Positions 43,700 through 51,911 of a stretch of DNA of 64,000 nucleotides are shown piece after piece. The translations under genes and the position numbers were made by a program. Each line of letters begins with the position of its first letter. Position 1 is the stretch's first letter. Location: positions 4,960,001-5,024,000 of the forward strand of contig NZ_OZ245776.1 in NCBI RefSeq assembly GCF_965227735.1, read 5' to 3'. Below the pieces are notes generated by a model, which was given only the letters and a program-made list of their open reading frames with translations, was not told the origin of the DNA and did not search any database. The stretch is from Larkinella sp965227735 (lineage in GTDB: Bacteria > Bacteroidota > Bacteroidia > Cytophagales > Spirosomataceae).

Positions 43700-44512
43700 T
43701 TACCGAATAACCGTAACCCGCAGGAACGTGGCATCTACCGAAGTGAGATTCGGATTGGTGCTTTTGTTCTGACTGGCAAACAGGTCTTCTAATTCGCGCT
43801 GTAGCTCCAACGCTTTCCCATTTTTTTCGGCGGCTTCAAACGCGTTCATGGTCGGGCCGTAATAGTTTTTGAACGCCTGAACGAATTCGGAGGGGGAATA
43901 CGGGGCATTGAAGGTAAAGGTATCTTTCATAAAGGTTATGTTGTCTTTGGAAACACCGGCTTTCTCGAAGCGTTCAGTAACGTGGCTTTCTACTCCCCAC
44001 AACATGGGGCTGATGAACCCTTCCGGCGGTGGGGGCGTATAGGCCGAGCTGATTTTTAGTATTTGGGCCACCAGCGTAGGATCGCCCGGTATCCAGTTTC
44101 CCATGACGATCCGGCCACCGGGACGGGTCACCCGAACCATTTCTTTGGCGACCTCAAAGGGCTTTGGAGCGAACATGGCCCCAAAGATGCTGACGACGAG
44201 ATCGAAGCTTTGATCTTCCAGTTCCTGCAAATCGGTCGCATCTCCTTCCTGGAACGTGCAATTGGTCAGCCCTTCCGCCTTGGCCCGCCGGTTACCGGCT
44301 TCAACCAGATTCCGGGCGATGTCAACGCCTAAAACCGTTGCCCCCCGTTGGGCTTCCGGGATGGCCGTGGTGCCGTCGCCACAACCCAGGTCGAGAACGT
44401 GAAGGTCTCTGGTGATGTTCAGGTCGGCAACCAGTTTCTCACCACTTTCCCGCATGGTTGCGGCAATTTGGGTAAAGTCCCCTTTTTCCCATAACGCTTT
44501 GTTCGGATTCAT
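43700..44512 (-). CDS. Class I SAM-dependent methyltransferase
   Basis: A 270-residue methyltransferase resembling UbiE/SmtA-type proteins. It begins MNPNKALWEKGDFTQIAATM, the standard short N-terminus, and the SAM-binding strand is VLDLGCGDGTTAIPEA (about residues 47-62). GVDIARNLVEAG, EGDATDLQ and VTRPGGRIVMGNW follow in order. The frame extends to 44731, but that leader is low quality. The ATG at 44512 fits the family. The substrate is unknown. It converges on the phosphoribosyltransferase gene. Confidence 0.9.
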   Translation of the reverse strand: MNPNKALWEKGDFTQIAATMRESGEKLVADLNITRDLHVLDLGCGDGTTAIPEAQRGATVLGVDIARNLVEAGNRRAKAEGLTNCTFQEGDATDLQELEDQSFDLVVSIFGAMFAPKPFEVAKEMVRVTRPGGRIVMGNWIPGDPTLVAQILKISSAYTPPPPEGFISPMLWGVESHVTERFEKAGVSKDNITFMKDTFTFNAPYSPSEFVQAFKNYYGPTMNAFEAAEKNGKALELQRELEDLFASQNKSTNPNLTSVDATFLRVTVIR

Positions 44513-44666
44513 GTTTCTACCGTTAGAGTGACGTGTCTTTGACCAGCTTCCCCACCCGGTTTCAGATAAAAAGCAAGGTAAAGACGAGCTGGTTAGATTG
44601 CATGAAAGGTAGAAAAACTTGGTGAGTAGAAAGGGATAGTATTGAGTTAACGGAACGTCGATACCG

Positions 44667-46418
44667 TCACAGCGTCTTCTCCACCACGCCACCCTTCCGG
44701 CTGTCGACCGAAACCGTGTATTTGCCACCACTGCCTTTCACGATCCAGCGGACTTTCACGTACCCCATGCCCGGAATGTTCGGCACCTCGATCGTTGCGG
44801 GGTTGTTTTTCTGCTCTTTTGTGATATTCAGATCGGCATTTTCGACAATCATGGCCGCCAGTGGCGTGGCTCCTTTCAGCGTGATGTAATCGGGCCGTTC
44901 AATTTTAAACCGGATGTCGTGCGAGGAGTGCGTGGGAATCACGCGCTGGTTCACGACGGTGGCCGTCACTTCCGTCAGGCCGTTGCCGAGCGGTTTTGTG
45001 GTGATGGCCTGAACGTCCAGTTTCGGCGTCTGATGGGCGTGGAAAAGCGTGAACGACATGTTCCGGTGGGCGTCTTCTTCCAGCATAAAACCGGGGTGAT
45101 TCCGGATGTAATTCTTCTTGGGGCCGCCAATTTCGATGTCGCCATACTGCGGGTGTTTGAACGGTTTCCAGGCCACATACGCGTCATCGAACAGCAGATA
45201 TTTCCCAAACTGATTGAACTCATCGTTCTGAAACCGGTTGCTTTCTCCCGGTTTTTGCCGGAACAACAGATACGACGACATCAGCTCGTTCGAGAACGTG
45301 AAAACGCCACGGCCCAACGCAAACCAGTCGATTTCGCCACCATAAACTGTATACAAATCCTTGTAAATCACGTAATAATTGTAGCCGGGAATGATTTTTT
45401 CGCCCGTTCGCCCGATCACGTCATACACCGCAATGTCACTCGGATTGTAATATTGCTGATCTTCTTCCGCACCCGGTCCGCGCAGCATCATCCCGCCGTA
45501 GTTGTGATAGCTCTGGGCACCAGCGATGTTCGGGTGGGCGATGACGTATTTCTTGATGGCCTGCGTTTCGGGCAAGGTACCCGGATAAAACAGCGCCCCG
45601 CCCTGAATGTAATCGGGTTGCCAGCCCCAGCCCCAGTCGCGGTTGGGGTCGTAGCGTCCGGCCACATCTTCGTTCACCTGTCCGTCGCCATCGTTGTCGA
45701 TGCCTTCGTAGCCCAATAGTTCGTATTCACCCGGTTCTTCGGGCTTGGCCGGAATCATGCGCGTTGGGTCGTTGGGGTCCTGTTTCATACGGCCCAGCGG
45801 GGTTTTTCGGCGCATCAGCACGATGTTGCCGTCGCCATCCAGATCGTCGTATTTGTCTTCATCGATCTCGCCATCGCCGTCGTCGTCGAACGGCATCAAC
45901 CCCGAGCGGGGTGAGTTGGGGTTGTTGGGATTTTTGATGAAGTCTTCCCGCGCGTCGAGGTTGATGCTGGGCGCGATGTAAAACACCTTGTCTTTCAGCA
46001 ACTGGGTCGTAAACTCGATGGTGCCAAAATTCTCGGCCAGATACCAGGCCGTATACATCGCGATTTCCGACCCCTGCAACTCGTTGGAGTGAATGTTGCC
46101 GTCGATGTAAAAACCGGGTTTGCGCTCCACGTTGCCGGTTTTGAAATCACTCACCACCAGCACCCACAAATCGCGGCCCTGAAACGTTTTGCCCATCGAT
46201 TCGAGCTTCACCAGATTCGGGTGGGCTTTGGCCATATCCTGGCAAAACTTCGTAATCCCGGCGTAGTCGTTGTAGTGATTCCACCGCATCGGCACTTTCG
46301 GATTGGCGGGAGACCCCACGGCCCGTAAACCCGTCAGATCGTCGTTCTGCGCCGGTTTCTGCTGCGCGAAGAGAGCGAGAGGAATTCCTGTTAGGAAAAG
46401 AAAGAATATCTTTTTCAT
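44667..46418 (-). CDS. Secreted M14 zinc carboxypeptidase-like enzyme with Ca-binding loops
   Basis: A 583-residue secreted peptidase. A signal peptide (about 1-19) precedes the M14 domain. Zinc ligands are His110 and Glu113 (NIHSNELQGSE) and His305 (QSYHNYGG), the substrate Arg lies in NRDWGWGW, and the catalytic Glu is Glu378 (FTFSNELMSSY). The domain is interrupted at about residues 170-260 by acidic DxDxDG loops (DDDGDGEIDED, DLDGDGNI, DNDGDGQVNED) that resemble EF-hand or dockerin calcium sites. The C-terminal part is a beta-sandwich. The next gene upstream encodes a paralogue without zinc ligands. The two lie 95 bases apart on the same strand, with the decamer hairpin between. Confidence 0.93.
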   Translation of the reverse strand: MKKIFFLFLTGIPLALFAQQKPAQNDDLTGLRAVGSPANPKVPMRWNHYNDYAGITKFCQDMAKAHPNLVKLESMGKTFQGRDLWVLVVSDFKTGNVERKPGFYIDGNIHSNELQGSEIAMYTAWYLAENFGTIEFTTQLLKDKVFYIAPSINLDAREDFIKNPNNPNSPRSGLMPFDDDGDGEIDEDKYDDLDGDGNIVLMRRKTPLGRMKQDPNDPTRMIPAKPEEPGEYELLGYEGIDNDGDGQVNEDVAGRYDPNRDWGWGWQPDYIQGGALFYPGTLPETQAIKKYVIAHPNIAGAQSYHNYGGMMLRGPGAEEDQQYYNPSDIAVYDVIGRTGEKIIPGYNYYVIYKDLYTVYGGEIDWFALGRGVFTFSNELMSSYLLFRQKPGESNRFQNDEFNQFGKYLLFDDAYVAWKPFKHPQYGDIEIGGPKKNYIRNHPGFMLEEDAHRNMSFTLFHAHQTPKLDVQAITTKPLGNGLTEVTATVVNQRVIPTHSSHDIRFKIERPDYITLKGATPLAAMIVENADLNITKEQKNNPATIEVPNIPGMGYVKVRWIVKGSGGKYTVSVDSRKGGVVEKTL

Positions 46419-46427
46419 AAAAATTTT

Positions 46428-46511
46428 CTCTGATTACCTCTGATGTTCTCTGATCAACTCTGTGAAACACTATTAATCAGAGTTGATCAGAGAACATCAG
46501 AGTTGATCAGG
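46428..46511. repeat. Inverted repeat of CTCTGATNNN decamers
   Basis: Decamers CTCTGATTAC, CTCTGATGTT, CTCTGATCAA and CTCTGTGAAA run from 46428. Arms 46438-46462 and 46478-46502 are perfect 25-base complements. The same module occurs at 33512-33595. It lies between the two M14 genes. Confidence 0.92.
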
Positions 46512-46513
46512 GT

Positions 46514-48190
46514 TTATTTAAGGGTGATGTCGATTGATTTAGTGCCGGTCATGGCGTTGCCAGCTTCGAGGGTGGCGCGGCCCGTGCCGGAGACGAGGAA
46601 CGTGACTTCCATTGACTCGCCAGCCGCCATCGGACTGCGCAGAATCCGCTTCCGGCCCGACACCACGGTTTGGCCGTTGCCGGTTCGCAGTTCAATTTTC
46701 ATTTTCGGAACAAACCGCACCCGGTCACCAATCTCGGAACCGGTCGGCAGCAAACCCCGGTTGATGACCTGCGCCGTGACCCGCGTCAGTCCGCCCGAAA
46801 GCGATTCCGTTCGCAGGTTTACCACGTCGATTACCGGCATCTGGCGGACAAAAGCCGTCATGAATTTCAGGTGTTTGTCGGCGATGTCGTTCAGGAACGA
46901 AACCGGCGGATTTAGTTTGGCAAACGGAGCGATACCGCCCACTTCTGCTTTCCGGCCCGGAAAGTCGGGGTGTTCGATGGGTTGCCAGTTGACAAACACC
47001 TCGCGGACGTTGTTGGCATCGGCCCATTTCAGAAACTTCACATCGTCGTTGTCCGACGGTTTTGCAGCGGCTTTTCCCTTCGTTGTATCTGACGAAGCAG
47101 TGGCTTTGGGTGTCCACCAGCCCGGTGTCGAGAAACTAAACCGCCCGTAGTGGTAATAGGCGGTTTGGGCAAAATTGCCTTTGGTGGGCGGCATCGGTGG
47201 CGCATCTTTCAAGGCTGTCTGGCTGTTGTAGAGCTTCGAAACCTGATCGCCGACGGGGGCGTCTTTTTCCAGAATACCGGTGACGATTCGCCGGGCGGTT
47301 TTGGTTCGGTCGAATTTCGGCGCTTCCGAAAGGTTGTTGTACGGCCCGAAGGTGAAAACCGCGTAGATGTTGGGGGCTTTGTACAGAAAATCGAGCAAGG
47401 CCCGGTTTTCCGGTTCCGACACCGGCATCTCGCCCGAACCCGGCGTGAAGAACGGATAATCGAAGGTGAAATTTTTGTCCAATGCGACTCCACCCGCGCC
47501 GTCTTCGTTGAACACGCCGTCTTTATCGTTGTCGGTTCCTTCCGAGATCACCAGATAACGACCCGTTTCAGACTTTGCCGGGTCGGCTTTCACCAGCACG
47601 CGCGGGTCGTCTTTGCTGGAAACAAACGTGCCGGTCGGGTCTTCTACGCGGATTTGCGTGATCAAACCGTCTTTGTTCAGGTCTTCAAAAGGGTCTTCGT
47701 TCAGCCGACCGTCGCGGTCGTCGTCCGTGTCGGCACCGTTGCCGGTTCGTTCGTAGCGCAGTTTGGCCACAAATTGTTCCTGGGCGTCGGGATTGATGCT
47801 GGGGAAAATATAAAACGTCTTGCTATCGAGCAACCGGGCCACGCTATCCTGACCGGAAGCCGCCAGCAGTTTTTCGGCGAGTTGAACGGCCAGTTCCGTA
47901 CCAGCCAGATGCGCCCCGTGAACTCCGGCAACGATGGCAATGGCCGGTTTTTGGGCTGCCGCTCTACGCCCGACCGTCAGTAGCCAGACGTCTTTTCCTT
48001 CGCGTGATTTGCCGATGGACTGTAGGTTGGTCAATGCGCCGTAGCGGCTGGTCAGGGCTTTTAATCGGGTTGAAAGTTGAGCAGAAGAGGGATATGATCC
48101 AGCAGGTGGTGTTTGCGCAACGGCCTGGAAAAAGACCGCAAAGCAACTCAGAACGCCCGCCAGCCCGGCCGGGAGAAAACGGTGTTTCAT
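46514..48190 (-). CDS. M14-like protein lacking catalytic residues (probable pseudoenzyme)
   Basis: A 558-residue secreted paralogue of the preceding peptidase, with a signal peptide (about 1-25) and the same acidic loops (DTDDDRDGRLNED, GTDNDKDGVFNED). The zinc motif HxxE reads His91-Gly-Ala-His94, so the Glu ligand is lost. The region aligned with QSYHNYGG reads FTFGPYNN, which puts Gly282 in place of the third ligand. The NRDW substrate Arg is missing (DKNFTF), and the catalytic Glu position reads SFSTPGWW. The frame is intact and long, so this looks like a kept non-catalytic partner and not a decayed gene. The 558-residue fold and tail still match the active enzyme. Confidence 0.85.
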   Translation of the reverse strand: MKHRFLPAGLAGVLSCFAVFFQAVAQTPPAGSYPSSAQLSTRLKALTSRYGALTNLQSIGKSREGKDVWLLTVGRRAAAQKPAIAIVAGVHGAHLAGTELAVQLAEKLLAASGQDSVARLLDSKTFYIFPSINPDAQEQFVAKLRYERTGNGADTDDDRDGRLNEDPFEDLNKDGLITQIRVEDPTGTFVSSKDDPRVLVKADPAKSETGRYLVISEGTDNDKDGVFNEDGAGGVALDKNFTFDYPFFTPGSGEMPVSEPENRALLDFLYKAPNIYAVFTFGPYNNLSEAPKFDRTKTARRIVTGILEKDAPVGDQVSKLYNSQTALKDAPPMPPTKGNFAQTAYYHYGRFSFSTPGWWTPKATASSDTTKGKAAAKPSDNDDVKFLKWADANNVREVFVNWQPIEHPDFPGRKAEVGGIAPFAKLNPPVSFLNDIADKHLKFMTAFVRQMPVIDVVNLRTESLSGGLTRVTAQVINRGLLPTGSEIGDRVRFVPKMKIELRTGNGQTVVSGRKRILRSPMAAGESMEVTFLVSGTGRATLEAGNAMTGTKSIDITLK

Positions 48191-48247
48191 GAAAAACGGG
48201 TAAACAAATTTTGAAAGATGGAGCGAAGCGTTAAATTTAGATAATTT

Positions 48248-48308
48248 GCGGTAACTTTTTAACCCCGTCAGGGTCTTCGACCGCTGACAGCGGTGAAAAA
48301 GTTACCGC
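48248..48308. repeat. Nested inverted repeat with CGCTGACAG core
   Basis: Outer arms 48248-48260 (GCGGTAACTTTTT) and 48296-48308 are perfect complements. Inside lie CCGTCAGGGTCTTCGACCGC and CTGACAGCGG. The core CGCTGACAGCG also occurs twice at 9.3-9.5 kb. The gap here is divergent. Confidence 0.85.
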
Positions 48309-48337
48309 AATATTCTTCTCAAAGAAACCAAAAGTTT

Positions 48338-48375
48338 AACCGCTGTCAGGGTCTCCGACCGCTGACAGGGTTTTC
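48338..48375. repeat. Inverted repeat CCGCTGTCAGG / CCGCTGACAGG next to a start codon
   Basis: AACCGCTGTCAGGGTC faces GACCGCTGACAGGGTT in a partial inverted and direct arrangement. It ends 11 bases before the ATG at 48387, so it would lie in the leader of the downstream mRNA. Confidence 0.65.
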
Positions 48376-48386
48376 GCCCTAAACCC

Positions 48387-49319
48387 ATGAACGCAGATCG
48401 TCGTACTTTTTTACAGTCTCTGGCCGGTTTGGCCGCGCTGCTTCCGTTGACCAAAACCGCTGTGGCCGAAGCCAAAACCGCTGCCGCCGGGCGACCGCAG
48501 ATTGCCTGCAACCAGTATACCTGGCACACGTTTTATCAACGGCAGGGCCGCAACTGGTCGGCGGATTTGGATGCGTCGCTGGCCGATTTTGCCAAATCGG
48601 GTATTGTCGGGTATGAGCCGTCGATTACGTCAGCAGACGAAATCCGGAAGCTGGCGCCCTTGCTAACAAAACACAAGCTGGAGATGCATTCGCTGTACGT
48701 CAACAGCACTTTGCACAAAGCTGATGAAGCCGATAAAACGCTGGCAACGGTGACGGCCATTGCGGATGCGGCCCGTCCGCTGGGGGTGCGGCTGGTGGTG
48801 ACCAATCCCAGCCCGATCAAGTGGGGGAGTGGGGAGGACAAAACCGATGCGGACTTAGCCACACAGGCCGCCAACCTGGACCGGCTCGGGGCCGAACTCC
48901 GGAAGCGGGGCATGACGCTGTCGTACCATACGCACGACGTCGAAATGCGCAATGCAGCCCGCGAATTTCACCACATGATGCTGGGAACCGATCCCAAAAA
49001 TGTGTCGCTTTGTCTGGACGTACACTGGATTTACCGTGGTTCGGGCAACTCGCAGGTCGCTTTGTTCGACATTGTGAAACTCTACGGAAAACGCATCACG
49101 GAACTGCACCTCCGCCAGTCGAAAAACGGTGTTTGGGCGGAAACCTTCGGCGACGGCGATATCGATTACCCGCGTCTGGCCAAAGAGCTAAAAAACCTCG
49201 GAATCCGCCCGCATCTGGTGTTGGAGCAATGCATCGAAAAGCAATCGCCCAACACGATGGACGCGCTGACCGCCCACCGGCAGGATTTAAAAGAGGTGAA
49301 GGCGGTTTTTGGGAGTTAG
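48387..49319 (+). CDS. Tat-exported sugar phosphate isomerase/epimerase-like protein
   Basis: A 310-residue TIM-barrel protein of the xylose-isomerase-like family. The N-terminus MNADRRTFLQSLAGLAALLPL is a twin-arginine signal, so the protein is exported folded. Metal-binding-type residues lie in LSYHTHDVEMRN, LCLDVHWIYRGSG, LHLRQSKNGVWAETFGDG and LVLEQCIEKQSP, in the usual order of His/Glu/Asp ligands. Members isomerise or epimerise sugars or inositols. The substrate is unknown. Export suggests action on imported sugars in the periplasm. It converges on the ABC permease gene. Confidence 0.88.
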   Translation: MNADRRTFLQSLAGLAALLPLTKTAVAEAKTAAAGRPQIACNQYTWHTFYQRQGRNWSADLDASLADFAKSGIVGYEPSITSADEIRKLAPLLTKHKLEMHSLYVNSTLHKADEADKTLATVTAIADAARPLGVRLVVTNPSPIKWGSGEDKTDADLATQAANLDRLGAELRKRGMTLSYHTHDVEMRNAAREFHHMMLGTDPKNVSLCLDVHWIYRGSGNSQVALFDIVKLYGKRITELHLRQSKNGVWAETFGDGDIDYPRLAKELKNLGIRPHLVLEQCIEKQSPNTMDALTAHRQDLKEVKAVFGS

Positions 49320-49324
49320 TTTGC

Positions 49325-49370
49325 CGGTTTACAGTTTTCGGTAAACCGTATACTTAAAAACCGTAAACCG
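49325..49370. repeat. Inverted repeat of CGGTTTAC words (GGTTTACGG family)
   Basis: CGGTTTAC at 49325-49332 pairs with GTAAACCG at 49363-49370, and two inner copies (CGGTAAACCG) allow alternative stems. It fills the 52-base convergent gap and may terminate both genes. Confidence 0.75.
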
Positions 49371-49371
49371 A

Positions 49372-50610
49372 TCATTCCTCCGCCAGCGTTTGCGAAATAT
49401 TCATCCGGTAGACGCCCAAAGCCGGGAGTGCTGCGGCAATGATCCCGATCAGGACGGCGACGCCCAGCACCAGCCATTCTTCGGGCAGGATGCTCAGGTT
49501 GTTCAGGCTGTAATGGAAATTGCGTTCGGCGCGCATCGAGAACAGCAGTAAACCGATGCGGCTGAGAACCAGCCCTAACAGGAAACCGATCAGAGAAAGC
49601 GTCAGTCCTTCCAGTAGCAACATGCCGAAGAGTTGTGTCCGGCCAGCACCCATCGAAAGCATCAGCGCCATTTCGTACTTGCGTTCTTTCAGCGAATTGT
49701 AAAGCGACACAAATACGCTGATGCCCGCGATGAGCATGATGGCCACCGCCAGCCCGCGCAGCGTATCGACGCCAATGCCCAGCAAATCGAACAGGCGGTT
49801 GATTTCGATGGCGGGCAGAGCCGCCAGCAGTTTGGAGTTGTCGTTGATGCCACGGGCCACCATCATGCCCATTGGATTCCGGAACTTCACCAGCATGCTG
49901 GTAATTTCGCGGGGTGCTTCGGCTTCGTGATCAGGATCTTCGTCGGCGTGTGCTTCACCCTCGTGATCATGTTCCTCGCCCTCGTGTTCTTCGTGGTGCT
50001 CATGAATCGCCCAAACGCTCGACAAAGGGGTGAGAATCAGTTGATCGATGACGCTGTTGCTGGGGTTGAAAATACCGACGACCTTGTATTTCGTCTCGCC
50101 GTGTTCTTCGCCATTGCCGTCCAGCCCGTGCGAACCGGCGAAAGTATCGCCTAGTTTCAGACCGGTCGTTTCGGCCACGCGGGCGCCAATGGTCACTTCC
50201 AGGTCTTTCTGAAAAAGCGCGCCCTGGTCGACGGTGGCTTCAAAATGATCGACGTATTTTTTGTTCGTACCGACGATCCGGAAGGTTTTGTAACTATCGC
50301 CCATCGAAAGCGGAATGGCGGTTTTGATCATCGGGTTGCGGGTCAGCCGTTCGGCATCTTCCAGCGGAATGTTGCCCGTCGGCGAATCGATCTGGTAGAT
50401 GCTCGACAGAATCAGTTGCAGCGGGCTGCCTTTCGCGCCCAGCACCATGTCGATGCCTTTGACGTTACGGGAAAACTGCTCGTCCAACTGCTTGTTCAGC
50501 AGCAGTAACAGTGAAATGATCGTGATGCCCAGCGTCATCAGCAAACCACTCAGAAAACTGCTGAGCGGTTTATCTTTCAGATTGGCCCAGCTTATTTTAA
50601 AAAGATTCAT
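49372..50610 (-). CDS. FtsX/MacB-type ABC transporter permease with His-rich loop
   Basis: A 412-residue permease with four membrane helices (about 18-40, 280-305, 330-355 and 375-400) and a large periplasmic domain, the layout of LolC/MacB-type exporters. The periplasmic domain carries an acidic and His-rich insert at residues 203-231 (starting HEHHEEHEGEEHDHEG), which is a good metal-binding stretch and not part of the core family. The ATPase gene ends six bases upstream, so the two are one operon and one transporter. MacB-type proteins use ATP to push lipoproteins or peptides outward without moving them through the membrane. Zinc- or copper-linked work is an inference from the insert only. 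Confidence 0.9.
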   Translation of the reverse strand: MNLFKISWANLKDKPLSSFLSGLLMTLGITIISLLLLLNKQLDEQFSRNVKGIDMVLGAKGSPLQLILSSIYQIDSPTGNIPLEDAERLTRNPMIKTAIPLSMGDSYKTFRIVGTNKKYVDHFEATVDQGALFQKDLEVTIGARVAETTGLKLGDTFAGSHGLDGNGEEHGETKYKVVGIFNPSNSVIDQLILTPLSSVWAIHEHHEEHEGEEHDHEGEAHADEDPDHEAEAPREITSMLVKFRNPMGMMVARGINDNSKLLAALPAIEINRLFDLLGIGVDTLRGLAVAIMLIAGISVFVSLYNSLKERKYEMALMLSMGAGRTQLFGMLLLEGLTLSLIGFLLGLVLSRIGLLLFSMRAERNFHYSLNNLSILPEEWLVLGVAVLIGIIAAALPALGVYRMNISQTLAEE

Positions 50611-50616
50611 ACGTTT

Positions 50617-51243
50617 CTATAGAATCACCTGATTCGAAAATTCGTCTTTCAGTCGCTGGTCGTGCGTCACCACGATCAGACTGGCCCCAATTTGTTCGGA
50701 TTGTTCGCGCAGCAAGGCCACTACCCGGGCGCAGTTGACGTCGTCGAGACTGGAGGTGGGTTCGTCGGCCAGAATGACCCCCGGTTTGTTCATAACGGCC
50801 CGCGCAATGCTCACCCGTTGCTGTTCGCCCTGACTCATCTGGTGGGTTTTCTTGTTCAGGTGTTCGGCAAAGCCCAGATGCGCGGCCAGTTCGCGGGCGC
50901 GGTTTTTGTCCTGCGGGTTTTTGGCTAAATAATTGGCCAGCAGAAGGTTGTCCATTACCGAAAGTGCGCTGACGAAATGCGGTTTCTGGTAGATTATACC
51001 CACATGAGCGGCCCGGAAGGTAGCGGTTTTGGCTGGAGGGAGTTGGGTCAGATCGGTCTGGTCGATGGTCACCGAGCCGTTCTCCGGTCGAAGGAGTAAC
51101 GCCAGCAAGTGTAGCAGCGTGGTTTTGCCCGTACCGGATTTTCCCAGAATCAAAACCGCTTCGCGGTCGTTACAACGGATGTCCGGAAAGGCGAATCGTT
51201 TGGTCGGTGCGTACGAAAAGGTCAGTTGATGCGATTGAAGCAT
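50617..51243 (-). CDS. ABC transporter ATP-binding protein (LolD/MacB type)
   Basis: A 208-residue ATPase. Walker A is LGKSGTGKTTLLH (about residues 32-44), the Q-loop region IIYQKPHFV, the signature MSQGEQQRVSIARAV (about 134-148) and Walker B VILADEPTSSLDD (about 154-166). A switch His lies in IVVTHDQRL. It closely resembles LolD-type subunits. It pairs with the FtsX-type permease encoded six bases downstream. No periplasmic adaptor is encoded next to them. Confidence 0.93.
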   Translation of the reverse strand: MLQSHQLTFSYAPTKRFAFPDIRCNDREAVLILGKSGTGKTTLLHLLALLLRPENGSVTIDQTDLTQLPPAKTATFRAAHVGIIYQKPHFVSALSVMDNLLLANYLAKNPQDKNRARELAAHLGFAEHLNKKTHQMSQGEQQRVSIARAVMNKPGVILADEPTSSLDDVNCARVVALLREQSEQIGASLIVVTHDQRLKDEFSNQVIL

Positions 51244-51317
51244 ACGGCTAATATCATCAATTTTTTTCGAAAGATACGTAGGTTTGTAGCGTTATTGCGT
51301 TCCATTTTGATCAATCC

Positions 51318-51911
51318 ATGAAGCGAATTGCCATTTTTGCCTCCGGCTCCGGCTCCAACGCGGAGAAAATTGCCGGGTATTTGACGGATCATCCCGACAT
51401 CGAGGTCACGTTGATCCTGACCAACAACCCGAAAGCGGGGATCATTGAGCGGGCGCGCCGGGGTTTTGGCCCCGACCAGAAACTACACATACCGGTTTTG
51501 GTGTTCGACCGAAAGACGTTTTACGAAACCAATCGCATTGTGGAACTCCTTCAGAAACAGGAGATTGATTTGATTGTGCTGGCGGGTTTTATGTGGCTTA
51601 TACCGGAAGCCCTGGTTCAGGCGTTTCCTCAACGGATGATCAATATTCATCCGGCTTTGTTACCAAAGTTTGGCGGCAAAGGCATGTACGGTCATTTCGT
51701 GCATGAAGCCGTGGTTGAAGCTGGTGAACTGAAGTCGGGCATCACGATTCATTACGTGAATGAACAGTATGACGAAGGAAACATCATTTTTCAGGCTTCC
51801 TGCGCGCTCGAACCATTTGATACGCCGGAGGATGTGGCCCGAAAAGTGCAGGTGCTCGAACACCGGTATTATCCGGAAGTGGTGGAAAAGGTGTTAATGA
51901 ATATCGAATAA
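51318..51911 (+). CDS. purN: Phosphoribosylglycinamide formyltransferase
   Basis: The folate-dependent GAR transformylase of purine synthesis. The 197-residue protein starts RIAIFASGSGSNAEKIAGYL, the PurN signature loop. LIVLAGFMWLIPEALVQAFP and INIHPALLPKFGGKGMYG carry the conserved catalytic Asn-x-His, and GITIHYVNEQYDEGNIIFQ completes the active site with the catalytic Asp. purK and purE are 11 kb away in this window. The stop overlaps the next start by one base (TAATG), so the two are translationally coupled. Confidence 0.96.
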   Translation: MKRIAIFASGSGSNAEKIAGYLTDHPDIEVTLILTNNPKAGIIERARRGFGPDQKLHIPVLVFDRKTFYETNRIVELLQKQEIDLIVLAGFMWLIPEALVQAFPQRMINIHPALLPKFGGKGMYGHFVHEAVVEAGELKSGITIHYVNEQYDEGNIIFQASCALEPFDTPEDVARKVQVLEHRYYPEVVEKVLMNIE

